The notes under the pieces are model-generated. The model worked only from the letters and a program-made list of their open reading frames with translations. It did not search any database and had not been told where the DNA came from. Below, one piece after another: positions 1-6,406 of a stretch of DNA of 8,123 nucleotides (position 1 is the first letter of the stretch; the number at the start of each line of letters is the position of its first letter). The stretch is from Anaerolineae bacterium (GTDB lineage Bacteria; Chloroflexota; Anaerolineae; UBA1429). The position numbers and the translations under genes were made by a program. The DNA is taken from positions 1 through 8,123 of the forward strand of contig JAFGLK010000115.1 in the NCBI GenBank assembly GCA_016928125.1. Reading direction: 5' to 3'.

Positions 1-230
1 GCGGCTGCACCTTGCTGGACCTCCTTCTCGGGGCCCATCTGCGCATGGGGACGCTTGGCGAGGCGCAGGTGCTCCCCTGCGAGTTGCGTAGCCCGGGAGC
101 CCGGTGCGGGTCTGGCTTACCCTTTGCCGAATGCCCTTCGCTCGTCACAAAGGATCACCTCACAACCCGTGCCGCGCTGGCCTGGGAGTGCATGACCCGC
201 ACCACTCGGAGCCGTAGGCGCATTCTGCTT
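1..230. other. Upstream region without a supported gene
   Basis: I cannot support any gene here. The plus frames end at TAG 89-91 and TGA 193-195, and the third runs on through the promoter of the next gene; none of the translations resembles a known protein and none has a ribosome site before an ATG. The first 90 bases could hold the last codons of a gene that begins before the window, ending at TAG 89-91, but this is only a possibility. Two small GC-rich hairpins can be drawn: 64-69 with 76-81 (6-bp stem, 6-nt loop) and 93-96 with 101-104 (4-bp stem). No T-run follows them, so they are weak terminator candidates at best. Confidence 0.4.
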
Positions 231-259
231 TTGCCCGCTCCCCTGTGGTATGGTATACT
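231..259 (+). promoter_or_regulatory. Sigma-70-like promoter of the iron-sulfur protein gene
   Basis: The -35 box TTGCCC (231-236) and -10 box TATACT (254-259) are separated by exactly 17 nt. Transcription would begin near 266, inside or next to the 8-bp palindrome CGATATCG (266-273), leaving a leader of about 80 nt before the ATG at 347. The position argues against the in-frame upstream GTG at 245, which lies between the two boxes. The match to consensus is read from the sequence; activity is inferred. Confidence 0.6.
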
Positions 260-337
260 CACTTTCGATATCGTCCTGTGAGCTCATTCTTGGGGCCGGT
301 CCGCGATTTCGCCTGGCTACGTTTCCTGGCCTGCGAC

Positions 338-342
338 GGAGG
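338..342 (+). promoter_or_regulatory. Ribosome binding site fixing the start at 347
   Basis: GGAGG lies 4 nt before ATG 347. It is the only good Shine-Dalgarno sequence near the 5' end of this reading frame and decides the start against the upstream GTG at 245. Confidence 0.7.
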
Positions 343-346
343 CGCT

Positions 347-1180
347 ATGGGAAGACCGCTCTGGTTCGTCAGCCTGCTCAAGGCTCTCTATCCCGCCCGG
401 CATACCTTCGCGCGACTGACCCGTCTGCCACTGATCGGGCAGATCACTGAGGCCATCTTTTTCGATGGCGACCACGTGGTCTGTTTGCCTAATGACAGGC
501 TGATCCCTATCGGCGAGGCGGTGGACCTGCCGGACAGCGTGGTGCTTCCCTCTCACGTGGTAGAGCACTTTGTGGAGCAATCCAGCTATCGCTGGATCAT
601 GAATGAGTGCATCTGCCGCGCCGGGGCGAACTGCCAGGACTATCCTCATGACCTGGGGTGCCTCTTCATGGGTGAGGCGGTGCTTCAGATCAACCCCAAG
701 CTCGGGCGCCTGGTGAGCAAAGAGGAGGCGCTGGTGCACCTGCGGCGCGCCCGCGAGGCCGGCTTGGTGCATATGGTGGGCCGCAACAAGATGGACACCA
801 TCTGGCTGGGCGCCCAACCTGGAGACAAGCTGCTCACCATCTGCCATTGCTGTCCCTGTTGCTGCCTGTGGAGCACGATCCCCGAGATTCACCCCGTGAT
901 TGGCAACAAGATCGAGCGCATGCCCGGCTTGGAGCTGCGCGTCACAGAGCGTTGCGTGGGCTGCGGCCTCTGCGAGGGTGTCTGCTTTGTGGATGCCATC
1001 CGCATCGTGGATGGCCGCGCCCAAATCGGCGATGCCTGCCGCGGCTGCGGCCGCTGCGTCGAACTCTGCCCGCAAGGCGCCATCGAGCTGTCGCTGGGAG
1101 AGGGCCAGCCGATGCAGCAGACGATCGAGCGCCTGAGTTCGTTGGTGGATGTAACATCCGATGATCAACGCCAGGCATAG
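347..1180 (+). CDS. Cysteine-rich 4Fe-4S dicluster ferredoxin-type protein
   Basis: A 277-residue, probably cytoplasmic electron-transfer protein. Residues 203-241 form a classic bacterial two-cluster ferredoxin domain: Cys 203, 206, 209, 213 and Cys 231, 234, 237, 241, both as CxxCxxCxxxC(P/F). The first two-thirds is a separate domain with its own cysteines: a CxCR motif (Cys 88, 90) followed by Cys 96 and Cys 105, and a dense CHCCPCCC run (Cys 166, 168, 169, 171, 172, 173). This arrangement occurs in a widespread but functionally uncharacterised group of 4Fe-4S proteins of anaerobic bacteria and archaea; the N-terminal cysteines may bind another cluster or metal. No signal peptide or clear membrane helix is present. 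The GTG at 245 would extend the frame but lies inside the promoter, so ATG 347 with its GGAGG is preferred. The gene appears monocistronic and ends convergent to the aldo/keto reductase gene, so its redox partner is not indicated by its neighbours. Confidence 0.85.
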   Translation: MGRPLWFVSLLKALYPARHTFARLTRLPLIGQITEAIFFDGDHVVCLPNDRLIPIGEAVDLPDSVVLPSHVVEHFVEQSSYRWIMNECICRAGANCQDYPHDLGCLFMGEAVLQINPKLGRLVSKEEALVHLRRAREAGLVHMVGRNKMDTIWLGAQPGDKLLTICHCCPCCCLWSTIPEIHPVIGNKIERMPGLELRVTERCVGCGLCEGVCFVDAIRIVDGRAQIGDACRGCGRCVELCPQGAIELSLGEGQPMQQTIERLSSLVDVTSDDQRQA

Positions 1181-1231
1181 GGCCTGATACCCCAGCGAGC
1201 TTGCTTCAGCCCTTCGCCTTTCGGTCGCCGA

Positions 1232-1269
1232 GGGATCTCAGCGAACCCGCGCAGGCCCGCTGAGATCCC
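1232..1269. terminator. Possible bidirectional terminator hairpin
   Basis: A perfect 12-bp inverted repeat, GGGATCTCAGCG (1232-1243) with its complement at 1258-1269, encloses a 14-nt loop. It lies 52 nt past the stop of the iron-sulfur gene and 45 nt past the stop of the convergent aldo/keto reductase, as expected for a shared terminator. Neither strand has a T-run after the stem, so it is not a standard intrinsic terminator; it could also stabilise mRNA 3' ends. Confidence 0.5.
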
Positions 1270-1313
1270 CGACGCAGCGCTCAGAGCCAGGTCTCCACGC
1301 TGCCAAGCGCAGT

Positions 1314-2303
1314 CTAGAGCGCCTGCCGATGCTCCCGATAGGTCGGCACGCCCTCTTCCGCAAAGATGCCGTCGATCTCGGCCTTGTCCTCAGCAGAGAG
1401 CTTCCAGTCCACCGCCGCCACGTTCTCCTCAAGCTCTTTCACGTTGCGCATGCCGACTAGCGCCACCGTGACCGCGGGATGCGACAGCACCCAGGCGATG
1501 GCCAGTTGGGCTACCGACTTGTCATATCGCGCGGCCAGCTCCTGCAGACGCGCCACCACGCGCAGCTCCTTGAGGAAATTCTCCTTCCGGAACAGCGGCA
1601 GTTCAAAGGCCAGGCCTCGCGAGCGCCAGTCCCAGTCCACAAAGGTGGTATCCGGCCCAAAGGCCCCCGTCAGCAACCCGAAGCCGAGCGTGCCGTAGGC
1701 CATAAAGCCGATGCCATGCGCCTGGCAATAGGGCAACACGGCCGATTCCATCCGACGGTCGAAGAGGTGATAGCCGACCTGGTTGGCCGTCAGATGCCCG
1801 GCCTGCTCGGCCGCCGCCATCATGGCCGGGGAGTAGTTGGACACGCCATAGTGGCGGATCTTGCCGGCCGCCTTGAGATCCTCCAGGGCCCGGATGGGTT
1901 CGTCGTAGGGGGTGTTGTGATCGGGCCAGTGGATCAACAGAAGATCGATCCAGTCGGTCTGCAGCCGTTTCAGGCACCCTTCAGCATGGTTGGCGATATG
2001 CTCATAGCGCGAATTGCGGCCGATGATATGCCCCTCCGCGTCAAAGTCGAAACCCACCTTGGTGACCAGCACGATCTCCTTGCGACGCCCGCCAAGCGCC
2101 CTGGCGAGCAGTTCCTCCGAGTGATAAGGGCCATAGACCTCCGCCGTGTCAAAGAGCGTGATGCCGCGGTCGATGGCTGCATGGACCGCGTCGCTGGCAG
2201 CGCTGACGTCGATCTCGCCATACTGGGTCGTGCTCATCTCCCAGGTGCCAAAGCCCAGCGCCGAACAGACCAGGTCGCTGTTGCCAAAACGTCGTTGTTC
2301 CAT
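1314..2303 (-). CDS. Aldo/keto reductase
   Basis: A 329-residue NAD(P)H-dependent oxidoreductase of the aldo/keto reductase superfamily, a cytoplasmic TIM barrel that reduces carbonyls or oxidises sugar alcohols or aldoses; the substrate cannot be told from sequence. The catalytic tetrad is complete: Asp52 and Tyr57 in FDTAEVYG, Lys82 in VTKVG and His125 in LIHWPD. Other family landmarks are the N-terminal RRFGNSDLVCSALGFGTW segment, GVSN at 153-156, QVGYHLFDR near 175-183, and the C-terminal cofactor-binding VGMRNVKELEEN near 283-294. The length is normal. The frame is open further upstream, but ATG 2303 is preceded 7 nt upstream by a perfect AGGAGG and the family's first strand begins right after it. 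It has its own promoter, divergent from the DUF4956-CotH-VTC operon, and converges on the iron-sulfur gene, so it is probably transcribed alone. Confidence 0.93.
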   Translation of the reverse strand: MEQRRFGNSDLVCSALGFGTWEMSTTQYGEIDVSAASDAVHAAIDRGITLFDTAEVYGPYHSEELLARALGGRRKEIVLVTKVGFDFDAEGHIIGRNSRYEHIANHAEGCLKRLQTDWIDLLLIHWPDHNTPYDEPIRALEDLKAAGKIRHYGVSNYSPAMMAAAEQAGHLTANQVGYHLFDRRMESAVLPYCQAHGIGFMAYGTLGFGLLTGAFGPDTTFVDWDWRSRGLAFELPLFRKENFLKELRVVARLQELAARYDKSVAQLAIAWVLSHPAVTVALVGMRNVKELEENVAAVDWKLSAEDKAEIDGIFAEEGVPTYREHRQAL

Positions 2304-2310
2304 CGCCGAT

Positions 2311-2316
2311 CCTCCT
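2311..2316 (-). promoter_or_regulatory. Ribosome binding site of the aldo/keto reductase
   Basis: Minus-strand AGGAGG, a perfect Shine-Dalgarno sequence 7 nt before the ATG at 2303. It decides the start against the longer open frame that reaches back to 2474 and crosses the promoter. Confidence 0.8.
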
Positions 2317-2351
2317 GAGATGTGTGGTAGCAGTGCATGCTCTCGACGAGC

Positions 2352-2380
2352 ATCGTATCTTAGGATCGGTGAGGTGTCAA
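2352..2380 (-). promoter_or_regulatory. Sigma-70-like promoter of the aldo/keto reductase
   Basis: On the minus strand a perfect -35 TTGACA (2380-2375) is followed after 17 nt by -10 TACGAT (2357-2352), which keeps the key first, second, fifth and sixth bases. Transcription would start near 2345, giving a leader of about 42 nt. It points away from the operon promoter at 2403-2431. Confidence 0.7.
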
Positions 2381-2387
2381 TGCTGCC

Positions 2388-2400
2388 AAGCGCGACGCTT
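2388..2400. promoter_or_regulatory. Short dyad between divergent promoters
   Basis: AAGCG and CGCTT (2388-2392, 2396-2400) flank a 3-nt centre, midway between the -35 boxes of the two divergent promoters. A regulator bound here could affect both units. The dyad is short and single, and is followed by six T residues, so chance or a vestigial hairpin is possible. Confidence 0.25.
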
Positions 2401-2402
2401 TT

Positions 2403-2431
2403 TTGCCAGGGGCGTCCGATTGGGCCATAAT
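2403..2431 (+). promoter_or_regulatory. Sigma-70-like promoter of the DUF4956-CotH-VTC operon
   Basis: The -35 TTGCCA (2403-2408) and -10 CATAAT (2426-2431) each match consensus at five of six positions and are exactly 17 nt apart. Transcription would begin near 2438, leaving a leader of about 94 nt before ATG 2532. No Pho-box-like repeats were seen, so phosphate control is not visible. Confidence 0.7.
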
Positions 2432-2531
2432 CTGCCCAGCAGACAGGCCGACGCCGTGCCCAGAGCCTGGCCATGCCGCCGCCGGTTTCGTCTGGGCTTT
2501 CTCCTTTGCCTGAGCCATCTGGAGGTACGCC

Positions 2532-3224
2532 ATGGAAAGTGCCCTGCGTCTAGAGTCGCTCTCACTGGGCTCACTGCTCCTGAATCTCGGCCTGGGCCTG
2601 ATCGTCTCCGCACTCGTGGCCCTGTTCTACGCCTACTTTGGCGAGTCGCTCTCAAACCGCCCACGCTTCGCGCGTCTGTTGCCCTTGCTCAGCCTCACCA
2701 CGGTGCTGGTGATCTCGATCGTCAAGGCGTCGCTGGCCCTGTCCCTTGGCCTGGTGGGCGCCCTCTCGATCGTGCGTTTTCGTACGGCCATCAAGGACCC
2801 GGAGGAGTTGCTCTATCTCTTCCTGGCGATCGCCATCGGCTTGGGGTTCGGGGCGGATCAGCGACTCGCGACGTTGGTCGCCATCGGGTTCATCCTGATC
2901 CTGCTCGCCGCGCGTCGTCTGGTGGCCCCTCGCTCGCAACGACGCAACCTGTTCCTGAACATCCACGCGCCAGAGATCGACGAGGACGGCACGCCGAGCT
3001 TCAAGACGGTGAACGATATCGTCGGGCGCTATGCACGTTATGTCGACTTGCGACGCCTGGATCGCCAGGGCAATGGCGTGAATGCGCCGGGCACACTGCA
3101 GGTCACCTATCTGCTGGATTGCCGCAACCAGGGCGGGCTGACCGAACTGATGGAGGCCCTGCATCAGGCCCTGCCTGCCTGCTCCTACAGCATCGTCGAC
3201 CGCAACAGCCTGCCGGAGAGCTGA
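2532..3224 (+). CDS. DUF4956 family membrane protein
   Basis: A 230-residue integral membrane protein of the DUF4956 family, whose biochemical role is unknown. About four hydrophobic segments can be read: roughly 13-35, 48-80 (long, perhaps two helices or a re-entrant turn), 91-106 and 112-130. The family signature GLVGALSIVRFRTAIKDPEELLYLFLAIAIGLGFG lies at 73-107 and places Arg82, Arg84 and Lys88 next to membrane segments. Residues 131-230 form a soluble, probably cytoplasmic domain. ATG 2532 has GGAGG 6 nt upstream. It is the first gene of the operon, 3 nt before the CotH-like gene, with a VTC-domain gene following. DUF4956 genes are known to sit beside VTC-domain and CotH genes in diverse bacteria, which suggests it is the membrane partner of the polyphosphate-polymerase-like protein. 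The signature also recalls the glycine-rich MgtC membrane motif; this is an impression, not an alignment. Confidence 0.85.
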   Translation: MESALRLESLSLGSLLLNLGLGLIVSALVALFYAYFGESLSNRPRFARLLPLLSLTTVLVISIVKASLALSLGLVGALSIVRFRTAIKDPEELLYLFLAIAIGLGFGADQRLATLVAIGFILILLAARRLVAPRSQRRNLFLNIHAPEIDEDGTPSFKTVNDIVGRYARYVDLRRLDRQGNGVNAPGTLQVTYLLDCRNQGGLTELMEALHQALPACSYSIVDRNSLPES

Positions 3225-3227
3225 CCT

Positions 3228-6200
3228 GTGCGCATCACGACTGCACGCCGTGACGCCATGACCGAACGCGAGGCCCCTCGCCCAAAGTTGGGGCGCCCTC
3301 CCGGCTCCCGGCCTTTCCTCCTCGGCCTGGCGCTCGGTCTGCTTCTCGCGGGCGTTTTGGGCGCGGCCTACGAGTTGCGTGCCTGGCGATTCGTCGAGGA
3401 GCCCGCCCGTGATCTGGTCGGGTTCCTGCGGCGCACCGTGCGCGAGGATCTCCAGAAACTAGGCTGGATGCCTCAGGGATCGGCTCCCAACAACCTGCCC
3501 ATCCTGCGCCTGGATATCCCGTTCGAGGCCTATCAAGCCCTGGCTGTCCGTCGTGCGGAGGGTCTGGAGCAGGGCCTGCTGATGCACGACGAGGACGAGT
3601 GGTATCGCGCCGAGATCCGACATGGCCAGGACGCCATCCCGGTGCGCCTGCGTCTCAAGGGCGACTGGCCCGACCACTTGGGCGAGCGCAAATGGTCGTT
3701 TCGCGTCAAGACCGTGGGCGATGCGGCGCTTTTCGGTATGCGTTCATTCTCCCTCCAGTCGCCCGCCACGCGACGCTACCTCAACGAGTGGCTTTTTCTC
3801 TCCGAGCTGCGGCGCGCTGATGTTGTGGCGCCGCGCTACAGCTTTCTCAACCTGATCGTCAATGGCGATCCGTGGGGCATCTATGCCCTTGAGGAGAGCT
3901 TTGCCACCGAGCTGCTTGCCTCCATGGACCGTCGTCCGGGCCTCATCGCGTGCTTTGACGAGGAACTCATGTGGCAGCACGTCGAGCGCACCCAGGTCTG
4001 GCAAGTCGAGGGCGATTGGGCCCCCACCAGCGGGTTCGTGACCTTCGAGTATGCAGAGGCCGACGAGTTTGACACCGCCGAGGCGCAGAGCGACCCGGCG
4101 CTGAGGGAGCAGAGCGCGGCGGCCCTGGGGCTGCTGCGTGGCTTTCAGAGCGGCGCGTTGACCCCCGCTCAGGCCTTCGACGCCCGCTTGATGGGCCGCT
4201 ATCTGGCCCACTCGATGCTCTGGGGCGCAGGACACGGCCTGCAGTGGCACAACCAGCGCTACTACTACAACCCCATTACGGCCCACCTGGAGCCGGTAGG
4301 CTATGATGCCATGGCGCTCGACCCGGAGGGGTTCCCCTCGGAGCTGGCTCAATACGAGGACCTGGCCATCATGGCGGCCTATGCGCACGAGATGCAGCGC
4401 ATCTGCCGACGCGAATACCTGCAGGAGCTCCGACAGATCCATGGGCAGGAGTTCGATCGACTCCAGGATATCCTGGCCCAGGAGTTCGACGCGAAAGAGC
4501 TCGAGCCGCCCTGGGAGCCGCTGGCCCAGCGTGCCAATCTGCTGGCCGGGGTCTTTGTCGATGGGGTGCGCACGGTCTATGCCTACCAGTTGTACGCCTT
4601 TGAGCCGGTGGGCGCTGCGAGCCAAGCGAATGCGTCCGGCCTCTCACTGCAGGTGGGCAATGTGCTGCGCTATCCTGTCGCCCTCTATGCGCTGCGCTGC
4701 GGCGACCGAGAGATCCCTCTGGCCCGCGAGTGGCTCTCTGAGGATGACCGAGACCTGACCCATAAGGAGGCAGCCCCGCTGGTGGTGCTGCGCAAAGCCC
4801 AGATGAAGGCGCCGCGCTACGTGACCTTTGAGGTGCCTCCAGAGGCGACGCGGGAACTGCTGGCGGACCAGGACGGGGCGCAGGACGACACCCTCCAACT
4901 CGTCACAGCTGTTATCGGCGTGGAGGAGCCGGTCCTCATCGCGGTGCGCCGCAACTACCCCGCGGCTCGGAGCGCTCCGCTTCTGCCCGGCTATCCCTCG
5001 GTTGAGGAAGCGCTGGGGCAGCATCCCTTCCTGGAGCTGGCCGCCCCACACGCCGATCAGGGCGCGCCATGCCTCGCCTTGCGCGAAGGCACGTGGCATG
5101 TCGAGGGCGACCTGATCCTGCCAGAGGGCTATGGTCTCTCGGCGGACAGGCCGGCCACGCTACACTTTGGCCGGGGGGCGGTACTGCTGTCCAGCGGGCC
5201 GCTCCGGCTCGAGGGTCCCGCACCGGACACAATCCGCCTGCTCCCGCAGTCCCAAGCGGACGGCTCAGCCATGCTATGGGGAGGCGTGATCGTTCTGCGT
5301 GCCGCAGAATCGTCCCCCTCCCTGTTGAGAAACGTCCAGATCGAGGGCGCGGCGGGTGTGAATCGTGAGGGCTGGACGACGGTGGGTGGGCTCACCTTCT
5401 ACGAAAGCCCCGTCACGCTCGAACGGCTGCGGATCGCGGGCGGTGAGGCCCCGGCCGCGCTGCATATCGCTCGCTCGACCTTCGCCATCGAGGGCTGCGA
5501 GATATCGGATCAGGCAGCCTCGGCCATCGTGCTCGATTTCGCCCAGGGCAACCTGTCCGCTTGCATCTTCCGCGACATCGGCAGGGACGCCCTCGATCTG
5601 ACGGGAAGCGAGGTCACGCTCCGAGACAGCGAGATGAGGCGCATTCACGACCGGGCCATCGTGGCCGGTCAGGGCAGCCTGGTGGGGGCAACTGGGCTGA
5701 GCCTGGCTCAGGTGGGGCTGGGCGTGGCCAGCAAGGACATGTCGCGAGTGACGATCGAGGACAGCACCATCGAATCGGCAGCCATCGCCGGCCTGGCGGC
5801 CTATCTCGAGGACGAAGCGTACGGCATGGCCGAGATCGAGGCCCGTGGCCTGCAGTTTCATGATACAGGCGCCCCAGCCATGGCGCAGATCGGTAGTCGC
5901 GTCGTGCTCGAGGGCGACCCGGTCTTGCCGCTCGAGCTGGACGTGCAGGCCATGAATGCCCGCCTGGCCTCACGCGGCGAGATGGCGCCGGTCGATTACC
6001 GCCTGGGGCCTTCCATCCATCTGATCGGCTATCATCTCGTGCCCGAGTCGCCTCGGGCCGGCGGACGTCTGTATCTCACCTTGCGCTGGCGCACCGACGC
6101 GCCCCTCTCCAGGAGCTATACCGTGTTCACCCACCTCCTCGCAGCCACCGGCGAGCGCGTGGCCCAGCGCGACAGCATGCCGCGCGACAATCGCTTCCCG

Positions 6201-6404
6201 ACGACGCGCTGGCCAGTGGGTGAGCCCATCGATGAACTGCGAGTGATCGAACTCCCCACCAAGTTGCCGGCCGGCGAATATCGACTCTACCTGGGCATGT
6301 ACCTGCTTCAGAGCGGAGAGCGCCTGCCGGTCTACGGCGCAGACGGCCAGGAGATCCCCGGCGGGGGTCTGCTGCTCGACACATACGTCCCTGTGAGACG
6401 TTAA
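3228..6404 (+). CDS. Membrane-anchored CotH kinase-like / beta-helix / beta-sandwich protein
   Basis: A 1058-residue multidomain protein, probably exposed outside the membrane. Residues 1-27 are polar and basic; 28-49 form one hydrophobic helix, a signal anchor or uncleaved signal. Residues about 90-440 resemble the CotH kinase family, the secreted atypical kinase fold of the spore-coat protein CotH: VRLRLKGDWPDH near 139-150, KWSFRVK near 155-161, YLNEWLF near 184-190, NGDPWGIYALEE at 212-223 and HNQRYYYNP...LEPVGYD at 341-360, where Asp360 may be the metal-binding aspartate. Residues about 620-900 show short regular repeats of hydrophobic strands and turns, as in right-handed beta-helices. 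Residues about 925-1058 form a beta-sandwich seen at the ends of Chloroflexota glycosyltransferases. The function is unknown: phosphorylation of a surface protein, or binding of a polymer. The GTG start has GGAG 9 nt upstream and lies 3 nt after the preceding stop; ATG 3258 is an alternative that would drop 10 residues. Confidence 0.8.
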   Translation: MRITTARRDAMTEREAPRPKLGRPPGSRPFLLGLALGLLLAGVLGAAYELRAWRFVEEPARDLVGFLRRTVREDLQKLGWMPQGSAPNNLPILRLDIPFEAYQALAVRRAEGLEQGLLMHDEDEWYRAEIRHGQDAIPVRLRLKGDWPDHLGERKWSFRVKTVGDAALFGMRSFSLQSPATRRYLNEWLFLSELRRADVVAPRYSFLNLIVNGDPWGIYALEESFATELLASMDRRPGLIACFDEELMWQHVERTQVWQVEGDWAPTSGFVTFEYAEADEFDTAEAQSDPALREQSAAALGLLRGFQSGALTPAQAFDARLMGRYLAHSMLWGAGHGLQWHNQRYYYNPITAHLEPVGYDAMALDPEGFPSELAQYEDLAIMAAYAHEMQRICRREYLQELRQIHGQEFDRLQDILAQEFDAKELEPPWEPLAQRANLLAGVFVDGVRTVYAYQLYAFEPVGAASQANASGLSLQVGNVLRYPVALYALRCGDREIPLAREWLSEDDRDLTHKEAAPLVVLRKAQMKAPRYVTFEVPPEATRELLADQDGAQDDTLQLVTAVIGVEEPVLIAVRRNYPAARSAPLLPGYPSVEEALGQHPFLELAAPHADQGAPCLALREGTWHVEGDLILPEGYGLSADRPATLHFGRGAVLLSSGPLRLEGPAPDTIRLLPQSQADGSAMLWGGVIVLRAAESSPSLLRNVQIEGAAGVNREGWTTVGGLTFYESPVTLERLRIAGGEAPAALHIARSTFAIEGCEISDQAASAIVLDFAQGNLSACIFRDIGRDALDLTGSEVTLRDSEMRRIHDRAIVAGQGSLVGATGLSLAQVGLGVASKDMSRVTIEDSTIESAAIAGLAAYLEDEAYGMAEIEARGLQFHDTGAPAMAQIGSRVVLEGDPVLPLELDVQAMNARLASRGEMAPVDYRLGPSIHLIGYHLVPESPRAGGRLYLTLRWRTDAPLSRSYTVFTHLLAATGERVAQRDSMPRDNRFPTTRWPVGEPIDELRVIELPTKLPAGEYRLYLGMYLLQSGERLPVYGADGQEIPGGGLLLDTYVPVRR

Positions 6405-6406
6405 CC

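Noticed and set aside
151..162. Sequence resembling the 3' end of 16S rRNA (GGATCACCTC)
   Set aside because: The surrounding bases show no rRNA helices or conserved rRNA segments; the match is short and probably chance.
12..281. An 89-residue open frame from TTG 12
   Set aside because: It has no ribosome site, runs through the promoter at 231-259, and resembles no protein I know.
317..1168. A 283-residue open frame on the minus strand
   Set aside because: It lies opposite the iron-sulfur gene, whose cysteine motifs are unmistakable; the minus translation is rich in Ala, His and Gln with no known motif, as expected of a shadow in GC-rich DNA.
1479..2318. A 279-residue open frame on the plus strand
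   Set aside because: It is antisense to the aldo/keto reductase with its complete catalytic tetrad and has no family features or ribosome site.
2388..2404. Five-bp hairpin followed by six T as an intrinsic terminator
   Set aside because: It lies between divergent promoters with no gene reading into it, the stem is too short, and the T-run overlaps the operon -35 box. A chance dyad or operator is more likely.
3744..4625. A 293-residue open frame on the minus strand
   Set aside because: It is antisense to the CotH-like domain; low-complexity composition and no start signal.
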